64,000 nucleotides of DNA from Aquicoccus sp. G2-2 (GCF_034555965.1 NZ_JAYDCK010000003.1:3162001-3226000), one strand, 5' to 3'; counted from the stretch's first letter, positions 24,819-34,371 are shown. Made by a program: numbers and translations. The notes: generated by a model not told the origin, from the letters alone.

Positions 24819-25904
24819 TTAGGGTGCGTCGGGCGCGAAAATTTCGGCCAGCTTTGTGCAATCAATTGCCCGGCAGGTTGCACCGCGTGGCTTGACGGTG
24901 GGGACATCTTCGCCCGCGACAAGCGCGTTGATAACCGCTTCGTCCACCGCCTCGACCGTGGCGAGGTAGAGCGGATCAAGGTGCTCTGTCTTTAGTTCGG
25001 TGGCCGTGCGCATGACGTCAGCCTGTGGCGAAAGTGGCTGTGGGTTGGCGGTTGAGAAGGCGAGGAAGATATCGCCGGAATTGTTGCCGCCCGCTGTGCC
25101 CGAGCGGCCGATCCCGAGGGCGGCACGTTTTGCCAGTGCCTTGAGCGACAAGGCGGAAAGCGGCGCATCGGTGGCGATTATCACGATGATGGAGCCGCTT
25201 TCCTGTTCCAGCAGGCGGTCATCGCGCATCATCTGACCAATCGGTTGGCCAAGGATGTTGAGCCATGGCCGGATGCCGAAATTGGCTTGCACGAGGGCGG
25301 CGACGGTCCACGTCCCGCCAACTTCGACCTGCCGGGAGGCGGTGCCGGTGCCGCCTTTGAATTCGTAACAGATCATGCCGTTGCCGCCGCCGGTGGAGCC
25401 TTCGGCGACCGGGCCGGTGGTGGCGTTGGCAAGGGCCTGAAGGCCATGGTCGGGAGTGACGGAGAGCCGGTTGATATCGTTCAGCACGCCATCATAGGTT
25501 TCCGCCACCACCGGCATTGCCCAAGCGTGTTCATTTTGGAAATGCGCGGCATAGGTTTCGATCATCCACTGAACGGCTGCCGTGTGGCAGGCACCGATGG
25601 CATGGGTGTTGCTGATCAGGATCGGGCCGAGGAAATATCCGGCATCGTCAATCCAATGCGTGCCGGTCATCTCTCCATTGCCGTTGAGCGCGTAATGCCC
25701 GGCCCAGACGGGGACGGCCCCGGCCGTTTTGCCGCGCGGCAGGATCGCGGTGACGCCGGTGCGCAAATCCTGCGCCGGGTCGGTCAGGGTGCAAAACCCG
25801 ACCTCGACCCCTGGCACATCCGTGATGGCGTTGAGTGGCCCGGGGGTGCCGGAGAAAGGCAGGCCAAGTTCGCGGGCGCGGGGCTTTGGTGTGGTCTTGG
25901 TCAT
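24819..25904 (-). CDS. P1-family (DmpA/BapA-type) self-processing aminopeptidase
   Basis: A 361-residue Ntn-fold-like hydrolase of peptidase family S58/P1. The autocleavage site is Gly-x-Asn-Asn-Ser in 'GTAGGNNSGDIF', where the Ser becomes the nucleophile of the small C-terminal subunit. The N-terminal 'PGPLNAITDVPGVEVGF' is a family hallmark. Members cleave D- or L-amino-acid amides or beta-peptides. The start at 25904 overlaps the upstream permease stop (ATGA), and an earlier Met at 25931 lies inside that gene. Coupling to a Pot-type importer suggests that the imported solute contains an amide or peptide bond. Confidence 0.9.
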   Translation of the reverse strand: MTKTTPKPRARELGLPFSGTPGPLNAITDVPGVEVGFCTLTDPAQDLRTGVTAILPRGKTAGAVPVWAGHYALNGNGEMTGTHWIDDAGYFLGPILISNTHAIGACHTAAVQWMIETYAAHFQNEHAWAMPVVAETYDGVLNDINRLSVTPDHGLQALANATTGPVAEGSTGGGNGMICYEFKGGTGTASRQVEVGGTWTVAALVQANFGIRPWLNILGQPIGQMMRDDRLLEQESGSIIVIIATDAPLSALSLKALAKRAALGIGRSGTAGGNNSGDIFLAFSTANPQPLSPQADVMRTATELKTEHLDPLYLATVEAVDEAVINALVAGEDVPTVKPRGATCRAIDCTKLAEIFAPDAP

Positions 25905-26725
25905 GTCCGGTTCCCTCTGGCGTGCATCCACATGCCGGTTCCGGCGATCAGGACGGAGGCAAGGATGATGAGCGTTGCAATTGCGTTGATTTCAGGCGTC
26001 ACGCCGCGGCGGATCATGCCGAAGATGAAGATCGGCAAGGTTTGCGACCCGGTGCCCGAGATGAAGTAGGTGATAACCAGATCGTCCATCGAGATGATGA
26101 ACGACAACAGCGCGCCGCCCAGCACGCCGGGGGCGAGCTGCGGGAGGGTCACCTTGCGGAAGGTTGTCCATTCGCTTGCGCCGAGATCGGCAGAGGCTTC
26201 TTCAAGCGCCGGGTCGAGACCTGCCAGCCGCGCCTGCACCACGATGAAGACATATGAGACCAGAAAGGTGCATTGCCCGATGATGATTGTCAGCAGCGAA
26301 AGGCGCATTCCGGCGGTTGAGAAAAAGATCAGCAGCCCGATGCCCAAAACGATGTCGGGCATCATCATCGGCAACATCAACCCGCCGGAATAAAGCCCCT
26401 TGCCGCGGAAGCGATAGCGGCCAAGTGCCAGCGCGGTGGACGTTCCGAGCACCGTGGCGATGCAGGTGGTGGAGGTGGCGACGATCAACGAGTTTTTCAG
26501 CGCGGCGAGAAGTTGCGGTGTGCTTTCGATATAGGTTGCGCGTTGATTGAGGTCGAGCCGTTCACCGATTCCGAAGAGGCCCTTATACCAATCCAGCGTG
26601 AAGCCGTCCCACATCAGCATGTTTACCGGGTTCGAATTGAACGAATACAGAATGATGACGAAGAGCGGCGCATAGAGGAACACGAAGAAGAAAAGTGAGA
26701 ACAGGGTCAGGGGGGCGCGTTTCAT
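25901..26725 (-). CDS. Pot-type ABC transporter permease, PotC-like
   Basis: A 274-residue permease with six helices and an EAA loop ('LEEASADLGASEWTTFRKVT', near residue 178) of the polyamine-type family. It starts at ATG 26725, overlapping the preceding permease gene by four bases. The longer open frame to 26998 is shadow sequence. 'DDLVITYFISGTGSQTLP' near residue 213 is a strong PotC-family feature. Confidence 0.92.
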   Translation of the reverse strand: MKRAPLTLFSLFFFVFLYAPLFVIILYSFNSNPVNMLMWDGFTLDWYKGLFGIGERLDLNQRATYIESTPQLLAALKNSLIVATSTTCIATVLGTSTALALGRYRFRGKGLYSGGLMLPMMMPDIVLGIGLLIFFSTAGMRLSLLTIIIGQCTFLVSYVFIVVQARLAGLDPALEEASADLGASEWTTFRKVTLPQLAPGVLGGALLSFIISMDDLVITYFISGTGSQTLPIFIFGMIRRGVTPEINAIATLIILASVLIAGTGMWMHARGNRT

Positions 26726-27603
26726 GTCATGCCTCCGGCTTTGCGCGCGCGGGTTCCGAAGATCAGCAGAACGGTGAGCACCACCGCCATGATGACCATC
26801 GCCAGAGCCGAGCCGAACGGCCAGTTGCGCGATGACAGGAATTGCTGTTCGATCAGGTTCCCGGCCATCAACCCCTTGGCACCGCCAAGCACGTCGGGCA
26901 CGATGAAATTGCCGACAGCGGGAATGAATACGATGACCGACCCGCCGATAACGCCGGGTGTTGTCATTGGCAGGATCACCTTGAGAAAGGTCTGCCATGG
27001 TTTTGCGCCGAGATCGCCCGATGCTTCGATCAGCCCGCGATCAAGCGTGTCGATCGAAGAAAACAGCGGCAGGAACATGAACGGCAGGAAGATATAGACC
27101 ATGCCGATTATGACAGCGGTGGGCGTGTAGAGGATATCGAGCGGTTCATTGATAAGGCCCGTGTTCAGCAGGACGGTATTGAATAACCCGGATGGTTTGA
27201 GGATCAACAGCCAAGCATAGAGCCGCACGATCAGGCTGGCGAAGAATGGCAGCGCGATCAGGAACAGGAAGAACATCCGCCATTTTTGCGGCAGGCGCGA
27301 CACCCAAAAGGCGACCGGATAGCAGATCAGCAGGCAAAGGGCGACGGTGGCGACGGCGAGCATCAGCGACCGGCCAAGGATTTGCAGGTAGACGGGTTCG
27401 AAAATCTCGATCACGCCATCGGCCCAGCCGAATATTCGGCCATAGTTCCAGTGATAGAAGCTCCATTCCACGCCGCCATAAAGACCGGGCGTCAGGAAGG
27501 AAAAAATGGCGATGGTGATGAGCGGGATCAAAAAGAAGATGCCCAGAAACAGCGTTGCCGGGGTCAGCAGCACGAAAAGCTGAAAGCGTTTGTGGGGGAT
27601 CAT
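26722..27603 (-). CDS. Pot-type ABC transporter permease, PotB-like
   Basis: A 293-residue permease. The N-terminal helix is followed by a periplasmic part ('FLTPGLYGGVEWSFYHWNYG') and five further helices. The EAA loop reads 'LIEASGDLGAKPWQTFLKVI' near residue 197, and the 'FIVPDVLGGAKGLMAGN' segment typical of PotB follows. Start and stop both overlap neighbours by four bases (ATGA), showing tight translational coupling with the ATPase and the second permease. Confidence 0.92.
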   Translation of the reverse strand: MIPHKRFQLFVLLTPATLFLGIFFLIPLITIAIFSFLTPGLYGGVEWSFYHWNYGRIFGWADGVIEIFEPVYLQILGRSLMLAVATVALCLLICYPVAFWVSRLPQKWRMFFLFLIALPFFASLIVRLYAWLLILKPSGLFNTVLLNTGLINEPLDILYTPTAVIIGMVYIFLPFMFLPLFSSIDTLDRGLIEASGDLGAKPWQTFLKVILPMTTPGVIGGSVIVFIPAVGNFIVPDVLGGAKGLMAGNLIEQQFLSSRNWPFGSALAMVIMAVVLTVLLIFGTRARKAGGMT

Positions 27604-28679
27604 TCAGTGCCCTCCATCAGGTGTGCGCAGGCCGGATCGAATGACAGGTGAACCTTGTCGCCCTCATTGGGGGCATGGGCGGTGTCGCGGGCGATGACGC
27701 TGATTTCGTGCCCGGTTTCGGGGGCCACTTTCAAATGAAGATCGGCACCGAGATAAACCGCGCGTGTGACGGTCCCGGCGATGCCTGTGCTGCCGAGAAT
27801 GAAATCGGTTGGCCGGATTGCTGCCGTTACCGGCGCGCCGACCTGTAGATTGTCGGCCGTCATGGTCAGGGTTTGGCCTGCGAGGTCAATTTCCGCGTTG
27901 GGGCCGTTGATCCGGGCGACCGGGACGGGAAAGAGGTTTGTCTCTCCGATAAATTCGGCAACGAAGCGGGTTTTGGGCTGGCGGTAAATCTCGCGCGGGG
28001 TGCCGATCTGTTCGACCTTGCCCGCGCGCATCACCACGATGCGGTCAGACATGGTAAGGGCTTCTTCCTGATCGTGGGTGACGAACACGAAGGCGATACC
28101 GAGCCGGTGTTGCAGTTCCTTCAGTTCGAATTGCATCTGCTGGCGGAGATTTCGGTCAAGCGCGGAGAGTGGTTCATCAAGCAAGAGCAGGCGCGGTTCC
28201 GCCACGATGGCGCGCGCCAGAGCGACTCGTTGTTGCTGGCCGCCGGAAAGTTGATCCGGCTTGCGGCTGCCCAGATCGGCCATGCCGACCTTGTCCAGTG
28301 CTTCGGTCACGGCGGTTTCGCGGGCGGTGCGGCTGACGCCCTGCACCTCAAGCGCGTAACCGACGTTTCGCGCAACGCTCATGTGCGGGAAAAGCGCGTA
28401 GGATTGGAAAACCGTGTTCACGGCGCGTTTGTGTGGCGGCAGGCCGGTCAGGTCCGCACCATCAAGGCGGATGGTGCCTTTGTCGATCTGCTCAAACCCG
28501 GCGATGGCCCTGAGAAGGGTTGTCTTGCCACAGCCGGACGGCCCCAGAAGGGTGACGAATTCACCATCGCCGACTGTCAGGTCTATCCCATCGAGGGCCG
28601 CGAAATTGCGGCCCTCGGGGGTTGTGAAGATGCGCCGCGCGGCGCCGATTTCGAGAAGCGGTGTCATCGCGGTCTGCAT
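27600..28679 (-). CDS. Pot-type ABC transporter ATPase, PotA-like
   Basis: A 359-residue ATPase powering the importer. Walker A GPSGCGKTT (46-54), Q-loop FQSYALFPHM, signature LSGGQQQR, Walker B LLLLDEPLSALD and the switch His (VTHDQ) are intact. The C-terminal TOBE domain extends from about 285. The frame is open to 28721, which would overlap the binding-protein gene by 38 bases. ATG 28679 (MQTAMTPLLE), just after that gene's stop, is preferred, and ATG 28667 is also possible. Confidence 0.92.
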   Translation of the reverse strand: MQTAMTPLLEIGAARRIFTTPEGRNFAALDGIDLTVGDGEFVTLLGPSGCGKTTLLRAIAGFEQIDKGTIRLDGADLTGLPPHKRAVNTVFQSYALFPHMSVARNVGYALEVQGVSRTARETAVTEALDKVGMADLGSRKPDQLSGGQQQRVALARAIVAEPRLLLLDEPLSALDRNLRQQMQFELKELQHRLGIAFVFVTHDQEEALTMSDRIVVMRAGKVEQIGTPREIYRQPKTRFVAEFIGETNLFPVPVARINGPNAEIDLAGQTLTMTADNLQVGAPVTAAIRPTDFILGSTGIAGTVTRAVYLGADLHLKVAPETGHEISVIARDTAHAPNEGDKVHLSFDPACAHLMEGTE

Positions 28680-28683
28680 CCCT

Positions 28684-29706
28684 TTACTGAGCCGTGCGAA
28701 TGGTATTCCAGGCACGGTCATAGAGCTTCAGACCGGCACCGAGATCCTGAAACATCTGCAACCGCTTCATCGTTTCGGCGGGCACGTTGATGTTTGGGTT
28801 GGACTTGATGAAATCCGGTGTCAGTTCGTTGGCCGGCTTGTTGGGAGTGCCGTTGAATTGTTGCGCGACATTGAGTGCGGCGATTTTCGGCTTGAGGTAG
28901 AATTGCAGGAATTTCTGCGCCGCTGCCTTGTGGGGCGCGGTTTTTAGCACGCAGAGGTTTTCCTGATACATCGTCGCCCCTTCTTCGGGGATGATGTATT
29001 TGATGTTCGGCTGTTCGGTGAAGAAGACGTTGCCGCCAACGAAGAAATGGGCCGCCGCGATGTCACCGGAGAGCAAAAGCGCCATCGATTCGTAGCTAAA
29101 GGCGGTCACGTCGTCCTTGTGGCTAAGCACGTAATCGGTTGCCGCCTTGATTTCGGCGGGGTCGGTGGAGTTGACCGAACTGCCGGTCATGATGAGCCCC
29201 ATGCCAAGCACTTCGCGCATGTCATCGAGCAGGGTGATCTTGCCGCCGGTCTTTTCGGGGATTTCGAAGAAGTCCTTCCAGCCCTTGATCGGTCCGGTCT
29301 TGTCTTCGTTATAGAAGATGCCGACGGTGCCCCAAGCATAAGGCAGGCAATAGGCGCTGTCGGGGTCTTCGACCGAGCGTTTGAAGGTCGGGTCGATATT
29401 GGCAAATGCCGGGTCTTCGTTGATGTTGGTTTTCTCAAGCAGGTCGAGCTTTACCATGATGTCCTGCATCCAGACTGACGGGAAAACGATGTCATATCCG
29501 GTTGCACCCGCCTGAATTTTCGCCAGCATTTCCTCGTTCGCGGAATAGGTATCCAGCGTCACTTTGATGCCGGTCTCCTTGGTGAATTCCGTCAATACGT
29601 CGGGGTTGATGTAATCGCCCCAGTTGTAGAGCGCGAGTGTGTCCTCGGCTTGGGCGGTTGCCGCGGCCAATACGAACGGCAACGCGTATTTCAGTGCCTT
29701 TTTCAT
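28684..29706 (-). CDS. Pot-type periplasmic substrate-binding protein, PotD/PotF-like
   Basis: A 340-residue binding protein with a Sec signal peptide (MKKALKYALPFVLAAATAQAE, about 20 residues). The mature start 'LALYNWGDYINPDVLTEFTK' is the PotD/PotF signature, and 'AYCLPYAWGTVGIFYN' and 'WKDFF' are family motifs. Family members bind putrescine, spermidine or related amines. It is the first gene of the minus-strand operon and diverges from the RpiR regulator gene. Because the operon contains a peptidase, the ligand may not be a simple polyamine. Confidence 0.93.
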   Translation of the reverse strand: MKKALKYALPFVLAAATAQAEDTLALYNWGDYINPDVLTEFTKETGIKVTLDTYSANEEMLAKIQAGATGYDIVFPSVWMQDIMVKLDLLEKTNINEDPAFANIDPTFKRSVEDPDSAYCLPYAWGTVGIFYNEDKTGPIKGWKDFFEIPEKTGGKITLLDDMREVLGMGLIMTGSSVNSTDPAEIKAATDYVLSHKDDVTAFSYESMALLLSGDIAAAHFFVGGNVFFTEQPNIKYIIPEEGATMYQENLCVLKTAPHKAAAQKFLQFYLKPKIAALNVAQQFNGTPNKPANELTPDFIKSNPNINVPAETMKRLQMFQDLGAGLKLYDRAWNTIRTAQ

Positions 29707-29800
29707 GAGTCCCTCCCGGTTTTGCGCTGTCGCGCGATTCGATTCTTGTTATACTAATGACAGAACGCTAACATAGAAACAAAATGATGCAAGAAATACC
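29707..29800. promoter_or_regulatory. Divergent control region between the Pot operon and the RpiR regulator
   Basis: This 94-base gap must hold both promoters and is more AT-rich than its surroundings, especially 29735-29795 (TTCTTGTTATACTAATG and ACATAGAAACAAAATGATG). No perfect palindrome longer than five bases was seen, so the operator cannot be assigned. Position alone suggests that the RpiR protein acts here. Confidence 0.45.
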
Positions 29801-30655
29801 ATGAATGAGATCGAGAGACCCTCAGCGCCATCGCCGCTTCAACAGCGTTTGCAACGGCTGGAGGGCGGTTTGACGAAATCCGAAACGGTGATTGCGCAAT
29901 GGCTTACCCTGAACGAGGCGACACTTGGCCCGGAAACAGGCGCGACCGTTGCCGCCAAGACCGGGGTTAGCGAAATCACCGTCAGCCGGTTCCTGCGGCG
30001 GCTTGGGTATCGGGGTATGACCGCGCTGAAGGAAGACCTTCAGGCCGGTGGCGCGGCACAGCTTGCCGCCGGAGATTTCTACCTGCGTCTTCTGACTGGA
30101 GAGCTTGGCGCGCAGATCCGGCGGGATGCCGAGGCGGTGCTTGCCATTGGCAGGCAGGTCGCGCGCCCCGAATGGAATCAGGCGATGGAGGCGATCCATG
30201 CCGCCGATCAAGTCTATGTGACGGGCTTTCAGACGGTGCGCGGGGCAGCCGAGGATTTCAGCCGCCGCCTGTCGATCATCCGTGAGCGTGTTTCGTTCGT
30301 GGCCGCCCATGAAACCGGGTTGGCCGAATGGATTCCGGGTCAACAGGCCGACCGTTGCCTGATCCTGATCGACACTGTTCCCTATGCGCGCGAAGCCGAA
30401 CGTATCACGCGACTGGCGGCAAATACCGGAATGAAAGTTGTCGTCATCACCGGAGAGATCAACACCTGGGCGGCAGAGCATACGCCGTTCGTGTTCTACG
30501 TGATGAGCAAAGTTCATTCCTATGTGGAAAGCTCTGGTCCGCTGACTTCGCTTCTTGATCTCGTCACCCATTCGGTTGCCGCGTGCGACCCGAAAGCTGC
30601 GAAGGAGCGGCTTGCCGCATGGCCTGCGCTGCTTCGGGAGCTGAACCTGTTCTGA
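29801..30655 (+). CDS. MurR/RpiR-family transcriptional regulator (HTH-SIS)
   Basis: A 284-residue regulator. An N-terminal HTH_6 domain (about 15-85, with 'TVAAKTGVSEITVSRFLRRL') is followed by a SIS domain (about 125-260) that in most relatives binds phosphosugars. It diverges from the Pot-type operon, so it probably represses or activates that operon. RpiR proteins with a polyamine-type transporter are less usual than with sugar genes, so the ligand may be something other than a sugar phosphate. Confidence 0.9.
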   Translation: MNEIERPSAPSPLQQRLQRLEGGLTKSETVIAQWLTLNEATLGPETGATVAAKTGVSEITVSRFLRRLGYRGMTALKEDLQAGGAAQLAAGDFYLRLLTGELGAQIRRDAEAVLAIGRQVARPEWNQAMEAIHAADQVYVTGFQTVRGAAEDFSRRLSIIRERVSFVAAHETGLAEWIPGQQADRCLILIDTVPYAREAERITRLAANTGMKVVVITGEINTWAAEHTPFVFYVMSKVHSYVESSGPLTSLLDLVTHSVAACDPKAAKERLAAWPALLRELNLF

Positions 30656-30742
30656 AAGCGGCCATCGGGCGTGCGTTCGGGCAGATGAGCAGGGCATGAA
30701 GCCCGCAATCTTTGCGCGTTATCAGCAATATTGATGAGGGTT

Positions 30743-30818
30743 TGGTGGAGCCTAGCGGGATCGAACCGCTGACCTCCTGCATGCCATGCAGGCGCTCTCC
30801 CAGCTGAGCTAAGGCCCC
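30743..30818 (-). tRNA. tRNA-Ala (anticodon GGC)
   Basis: The minus strand reads GGGGCCT...AGGCTCC-A-CCA. The anticodon arm CCTGC-ATGGCAT-GCAGG gives anticodon GGC for alanine codon GCC. D and T arms (GCTC..GAGC and GCGG-TTCGATC-CCGC) are intact and the CCA end is encoded. It is 76 bases long. Confidence 0.97.
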
Positions 30819-30958
30819 GAATGGTGCGGGCGTGGTATTGCCCGCCGCCGGATATCATGGCGTTTCGACGTTTGGTTGAAACACCACCTGAGTTCGAAAC
30901 GCTTTAGGCAAATGGCGCAGCGGGATCAAGTGAAAAATCCCGTTCTGTGCCGCTTGGC

Positions 30959-31282
30959 CTATTCGTCGTCGTCGCTTGCCACGTCGGCGATTTCATCGAG
31001 CGAGACGTTGTCTTCGTCATCGTCGTCATCAAGCACATCATCATCGAGATCGACGTCAACATCATCATCCTCAAGCGTATCCAGATCGGACTCGCTTTCG
31101 GTTTCCTTGGCCTTCTTGGTTGCCGCGTCTTCAGCATCGGCGGCGATCAAGCTGCGCTTGTTGTTATCGATCTCAATGGTCTCCCCCGTATAGGGGCTGA
31201 CGATCGGGTTTTTGTTCAGGTCGTAAAACCGTTTTCCGGTGGTCGGGCAAACGCGTTTGACGCCCCATTCTTCCTTGGGCAT
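30959..31282 (-). CDS. TIGR02300 (FYDLN acid) family protein
   Basis: A 107-residue protein. The N-terminus 'MPKEEWGVKRVCPTTGKRFY' then DLNKNP is the defining motif of TIGR02300, a family limited largely to alphaproteobacteria and of unknown function. The C-terminal 50 residues are almost entirely Asp, Glu and small residues and probably disordered. ATG 31282 has GAGGGAA upstream, and an open frame extends to 31342 but without the conserved start. The conserved Cys-Pro-x-x-Gly suggests a small metal-knuckle remnant, with only one cysteine. Confidence 0.92.
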   Translation of the reverse strand: MPKEEWGVKRVCPTTGKRFYDLNKNPIVSPYTGETIEIDNNKRSLIAADAEDAATKKAKETESESDLDTLEDDDVDVDLDDDVLDDDDDEDNVSLDEIADVASDDDE

Positions 31283-31400
31283 AGCATTCCCTCTGAGAGT
31301 GCAGAATTTCTTGTCTTGTCGACGGTTCGCGCCAACTGCCATAACGGGGCGCGGGTGTCAAAGGCTTTCGAGTATTGATCGGGGCGAGGAGAAGGCAAGC

Positions 31401-32086
31401 ATGAGCCAGCATATTCTGCCGGGTGATCCGCCGGTCGAGGTGACGCTTCGGCAATCCGCCCGAGCGCGGCGAATTTCACTGCGTGTCTCTGCGCTTGACG
31501 GGCGGGTGACGTTGACCTGCCCAAAGGGGTGAGCCAGCGCGAGGCGCTTGGGTTTGCAGAGGAAAAAGCGGCATGGTTGCGACGTAATCTGGAAAAGCAA
31601 CCCGTCGAAGTGCCGGTAGAGGTGGGCGGGACGGTACCGTTTCGCGGTGAGATGCTTCGGCTGGTTCCGGCGCAGGCGCGGGGAGTGACGTTAAGCGCAG
31701 GGCAAGCCGGGATTGCGGGCGACCCGGCGCGGGCGGGGGCAAAAATGCAAGGCTTTCTAAAAGAGGCGGCGCGGGCGCGGTTGGTGCAGGTCTGTGACGG
31801 GTATGCCGCCACGTTGGGGCGCGGGTATGCCAGTATGAGCCTGCGTGATACACGTTCTCGCTGGGGCTCGTGCAGCACCGGGGGCGGATTGATGTTCAGT
31901 TGGCGGTTAATCATGGCACCGGATGAAATCCTCGCCTATGTCGCGGCACATGAGGTGGCGCATCTGAAGGAAATGAATCATTCGCCACGGTTCTGGGCCG
32001 TGGTGGAGGCGCTTTATGGCGATCATCGTGCGGCGCGGGCATGGTTGCGCAAACATGGCCCCGAATTGCACCGCTATCGGTTCTGA
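31401..32086 (+). pseudogene. SprT/YgjP-like metallopeptidase (DUF45/M48-type), one frameshift
   Basis: ATG 31401 begins 'MSQHILPGDPPVEVTLRQSA' and the family's 'RRISLRVSALDGRVTL' strand, but the frame stops after 'TCPKG'. The next frame, open from GTG 31529 to TGA 32086, carries the rest including the zinc motif HEVAHLKEMNHSPRFW and 'DTRSRWGSCS'. One G added to the G4 run at 31526-31529 restores one protein of about 228 residues. The zinc ligands (HExxH plus a later His) are intact, so the gene would be active if the gap is an error. Confidence 0.88.
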
Positions 32087-32157
32087 GCGGACAATCGCCG
32101 GTGATAAAACGGCGAGGGCGATTGACCTTTGTGCAATTCGTGATCACAAGATGAGCC

Positions 32158-32805
32158 ATGTTGCCACAGACCCGCCCAGACCCAAGCCCATCGGCGCATG
32201 ACCGTGTGTTTCGCGGGTTGCGCACACGTATCATGCACGGTGATATCCTGCCCGGACAGGCGCTTACGTTGCGCGGGATTGGCCGTGAGTTTGGCGTGTC
32301 GATGACACCTGCGCGCGAAGCGGTGCGGCGGCTGGTGGCGGAAGGGGCGTTGTCGCTTTCGGCGTCGGGCCGGGTGGCGACACCGGAGCCAGGGTCAGAG
32401 CGGATCGAAGAACTGGCCGCCTTGCGAATGCTGATCGAGGTCGAGCTGGCCTCGCGAGCGTTGCCACGGGCGCATATGGCGTTGATCGAGCGGTTGCAAA
32501 CGATCAATGCCGGGCTGGCGGACATGATTCAGAAGCAAGACCCGGTGGGCTATATCCGCACCAACCTTGAGTTTCACCGCACACTTTACCTGCGGGCGCA
32601 GGCGCCTGCGATGTTGGCGATGACGGAAACCGTCTGGCTTCAACTCGGCCCGACGATGCGGCAGCTTTACGGGCGGTTGACCAAGAAATCATTGCCGCCC
32701 TATCACCGGATGATTATTTCGGCGTTGAAAGCGGGCGATGAGCCGGGGCTGCGGCTGGCGGTGCGGTCTGACGTGACGCAGGGTTTGAAAATGCTGCTGA
32801 ACTGA
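32158..32805 (+). CDS. GntR-family transcriptional regulator (FadR type)
   Basis: A 215-residue regulator with an N-terminal winged helix (about 12-75, containing 'LRGIGREFGVSMTPAREAVR') and an FCD effector domain (about 85-205, helices with 'NLEFHRTLYLRA'). The start at ATG 32158 has no strong binding site. It stands between the SprT-like and membrane-protein genes, with no divergent partner, so its target is unknown. Confidence 0.87.
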   Translation: MLPQTRPDPSPSAHDRVFRGLRTRIMHGDILPGQALTLRGIGREFGVSMTPAREAVRRLVAEGALSLSASGRVATPEPGSERIEELAALRMLIEVELASRALPRAHMALIERLQTINAGLADMIQKQDPVGYIRTNLEFHRTLYLRAQAPAMLAMTETVWLQLGPTMRQLYGRLTKKSLPPYHRMIISALKAGDEPGLRLAVRSDVTQGLKMLLN

Positions 32806-32831
32806 GTTGGGTATACCAGAAGGGGTTTCTG

Positions 32832-33397
32832 TTGGATAAGAACATGCATCGTCCCGGTACGCAGGTTCTGGTGAAATTCGTGCTGCTCTGCGCTTTGCTG
32901 GTAGGGTATTTCCTGTATCTTTCAATCCGTTTCGATGCAGCGACAGGTGGCGTTGCGGCGGCACTGACCTGGAGCTTCTTCGCGTTGTGTACACCGCTTG
33001 CCGATGCGGGGTTTCTGCTTGATTTTCCGCTGCGGCTTCTGTTTGGCATCCGAATGGTGCATTCCGAAATTGCGGTTTGGATGATCGCCGTCACGATCAA
33101 TCTGCTCACGCTGATATTCGCGCCGATCTATTATCAAACGACATTGCTGACCCGTGTGTTCGAAGAGATCCTGACAACCCCCTGGCCATATTGGGGGTGA
33201 TCGTGCTTTCCGCAGCGGGGACGTTCCTGTCGGTGCGGTTTGGCGATGAGTTGATGGATATTCTGCACCATCGGGACAGGGATTTCTTCCACAGCCATCA
33301 CTTCAAATATGAATTGATCCTGATTGCGTTCTTCCTTGCCGTTCTGTTCGGCTATTTCCGGCTGATCGTTTCGCTGGGGCTGCAAGAGCACCTTTGA
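32832..33397 (+). pseudogene. Four-to-five-helix membrane protein (about 188 aa), one frameshift
   Basis: The frame from TTG 32832 (AAGGGG upstream; ATG 32844 is an alternative) encodes hydrophobic helices to '...EILTTPWPYWG' and then a stop. The next frame continues 'VIVLSAAGTFLSVRFGDELM' and two more helices to TGA 33397. One G added to the G5 run 33193-33197 gives a single reading frame. The middle contains 'FALCTPLADAGFLLDFPLRL'. No family is recognised with certainty. It converges on accA with an 11-base gap. Confidence 0.75.
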
Positions 33398-33408
33398 GTG
33401 ATGCAGGC

Positions 33409-34371
33409 TCAGGCGGCGAGGCCCTTGCTGCCCAGATCAAGAAACTTGCGGCGGCGTTCCTTGACCAGTTTCTTGGGTGTCTTACCATCCAGCTCAGCCA
33501 GCATTGCGGAAATTGCCGCGCTGACCGCCTTGATCGTGGCGGAGCGATCACGGTGAGCGCCGCCCAGCGGTTCGGGGATGATGCGATCTGTCACACCGAG
33601 TTTTTCGAGATCCTGCGCTGTGAGCCGCAAGGCTTCGGCCGCTTCGCGCATTTTCTCGGAATCTTTCCATAGAATTGACGCACAGCCCTCGGGCGAGATG
33701 ACCGAATAGACGGAATGTTCCAGCATCGCCAGCCGATCCGCCGTGGCAAAAGCAACCGCCCCGCCGGAGCCGCCTTCGCCGATAATCACGGAAATCAGTG
33801 GCACGCCGATTTGCAGGCATTTTTCGGTTGCCCGCGCGATTGCTTCGGATTGGCCGCGTTCCTCTGCCCCTTTGCCGGGGTAGGCCCCAGTGGTGTCCAC
33901 CAACGTGATGACCGGCAGGCCGAACCTGTCGGCCAACTCCATCAGGCGCACGGCCTTGCGATAGCCTTCGGGGCGAGCCATGCCGAAATTGTGTAGAATG
34001 CGGGATTTGGTGTCAGAGCCTTTTTCATGGCCGATCACCACGACAGGCGTATCGCCGAACCGGGCCAGCCCGCCCATCACGGCCAGATCGTCAGCAAAGT
34101 TCCGATCCCCGGCAAGCGGGGTGTATTCGGTGAACAGGGCGGCGATGTATTCGTTGCAATGGGGGCGTTCGGGGTGGCGGGCGACCTGACATTTGCGCCA
34201 TGGATTGAGCTTGCTGTAAAGCTCGCTCAAAAGCTCTGCCGCTTTCTTGTCGAGCGCGGCGGCTTCTTTCTCGATATTCATCTCTTCGTTGGCTCGCGCC
34301 ATCGCGCGCAGCTCTTCGGCTTTGCCTTCGATCTCTGCCAGAGGTTTCTCGAAATCGAGGTAATTGGTCAT
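33409..34371 (-). CDS. accA: Acetyl-CoA carboxylase carboxyltransferase subunit alpha
   Basis: A 320-residue AccA, which with AccD transfers the carboxyl group from carboxybiotin to acetyl-CoA to form malonyl-CoA for fatty-acid synthesis. The '[20 protein letters not shown]' start, '[16 protein letters not shown]' and '[13 protein letters not shown]' motifs are characteristic, and the length matches E. coli (319). ATG 34371 is used, and the open frame continues upstream without homology. It is likely monocistronic. Confidence 0.97.
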   Translation of the reverse strand: MTNYLDFEKPLAEIEGKAEELRAMARANEEMNIEKEAAALDKKAAELLSELYSKLNPWRKCQVARHPERPHCNEYIAALFTEYTPLAGDRNFADDLAVMGGLARFGDTPVVVIGHEKGSDTKSRILHNFGMARPEGYRKAVRLMELADRFGLPVITLVDTTGAYPGKGAEERGQSEAIARATEKCLQIGVPLISVIIGEGGSGGAVAFATADRLAMLEHSVYSVISPEGCASILWKDSEKMREAAEALRLTAQDLEKLGVTDRIIPEPLGGAHRDRSATIKAVSAAISAMLAELDGKTPKKLVKERRRKFLDLGSKGLAA

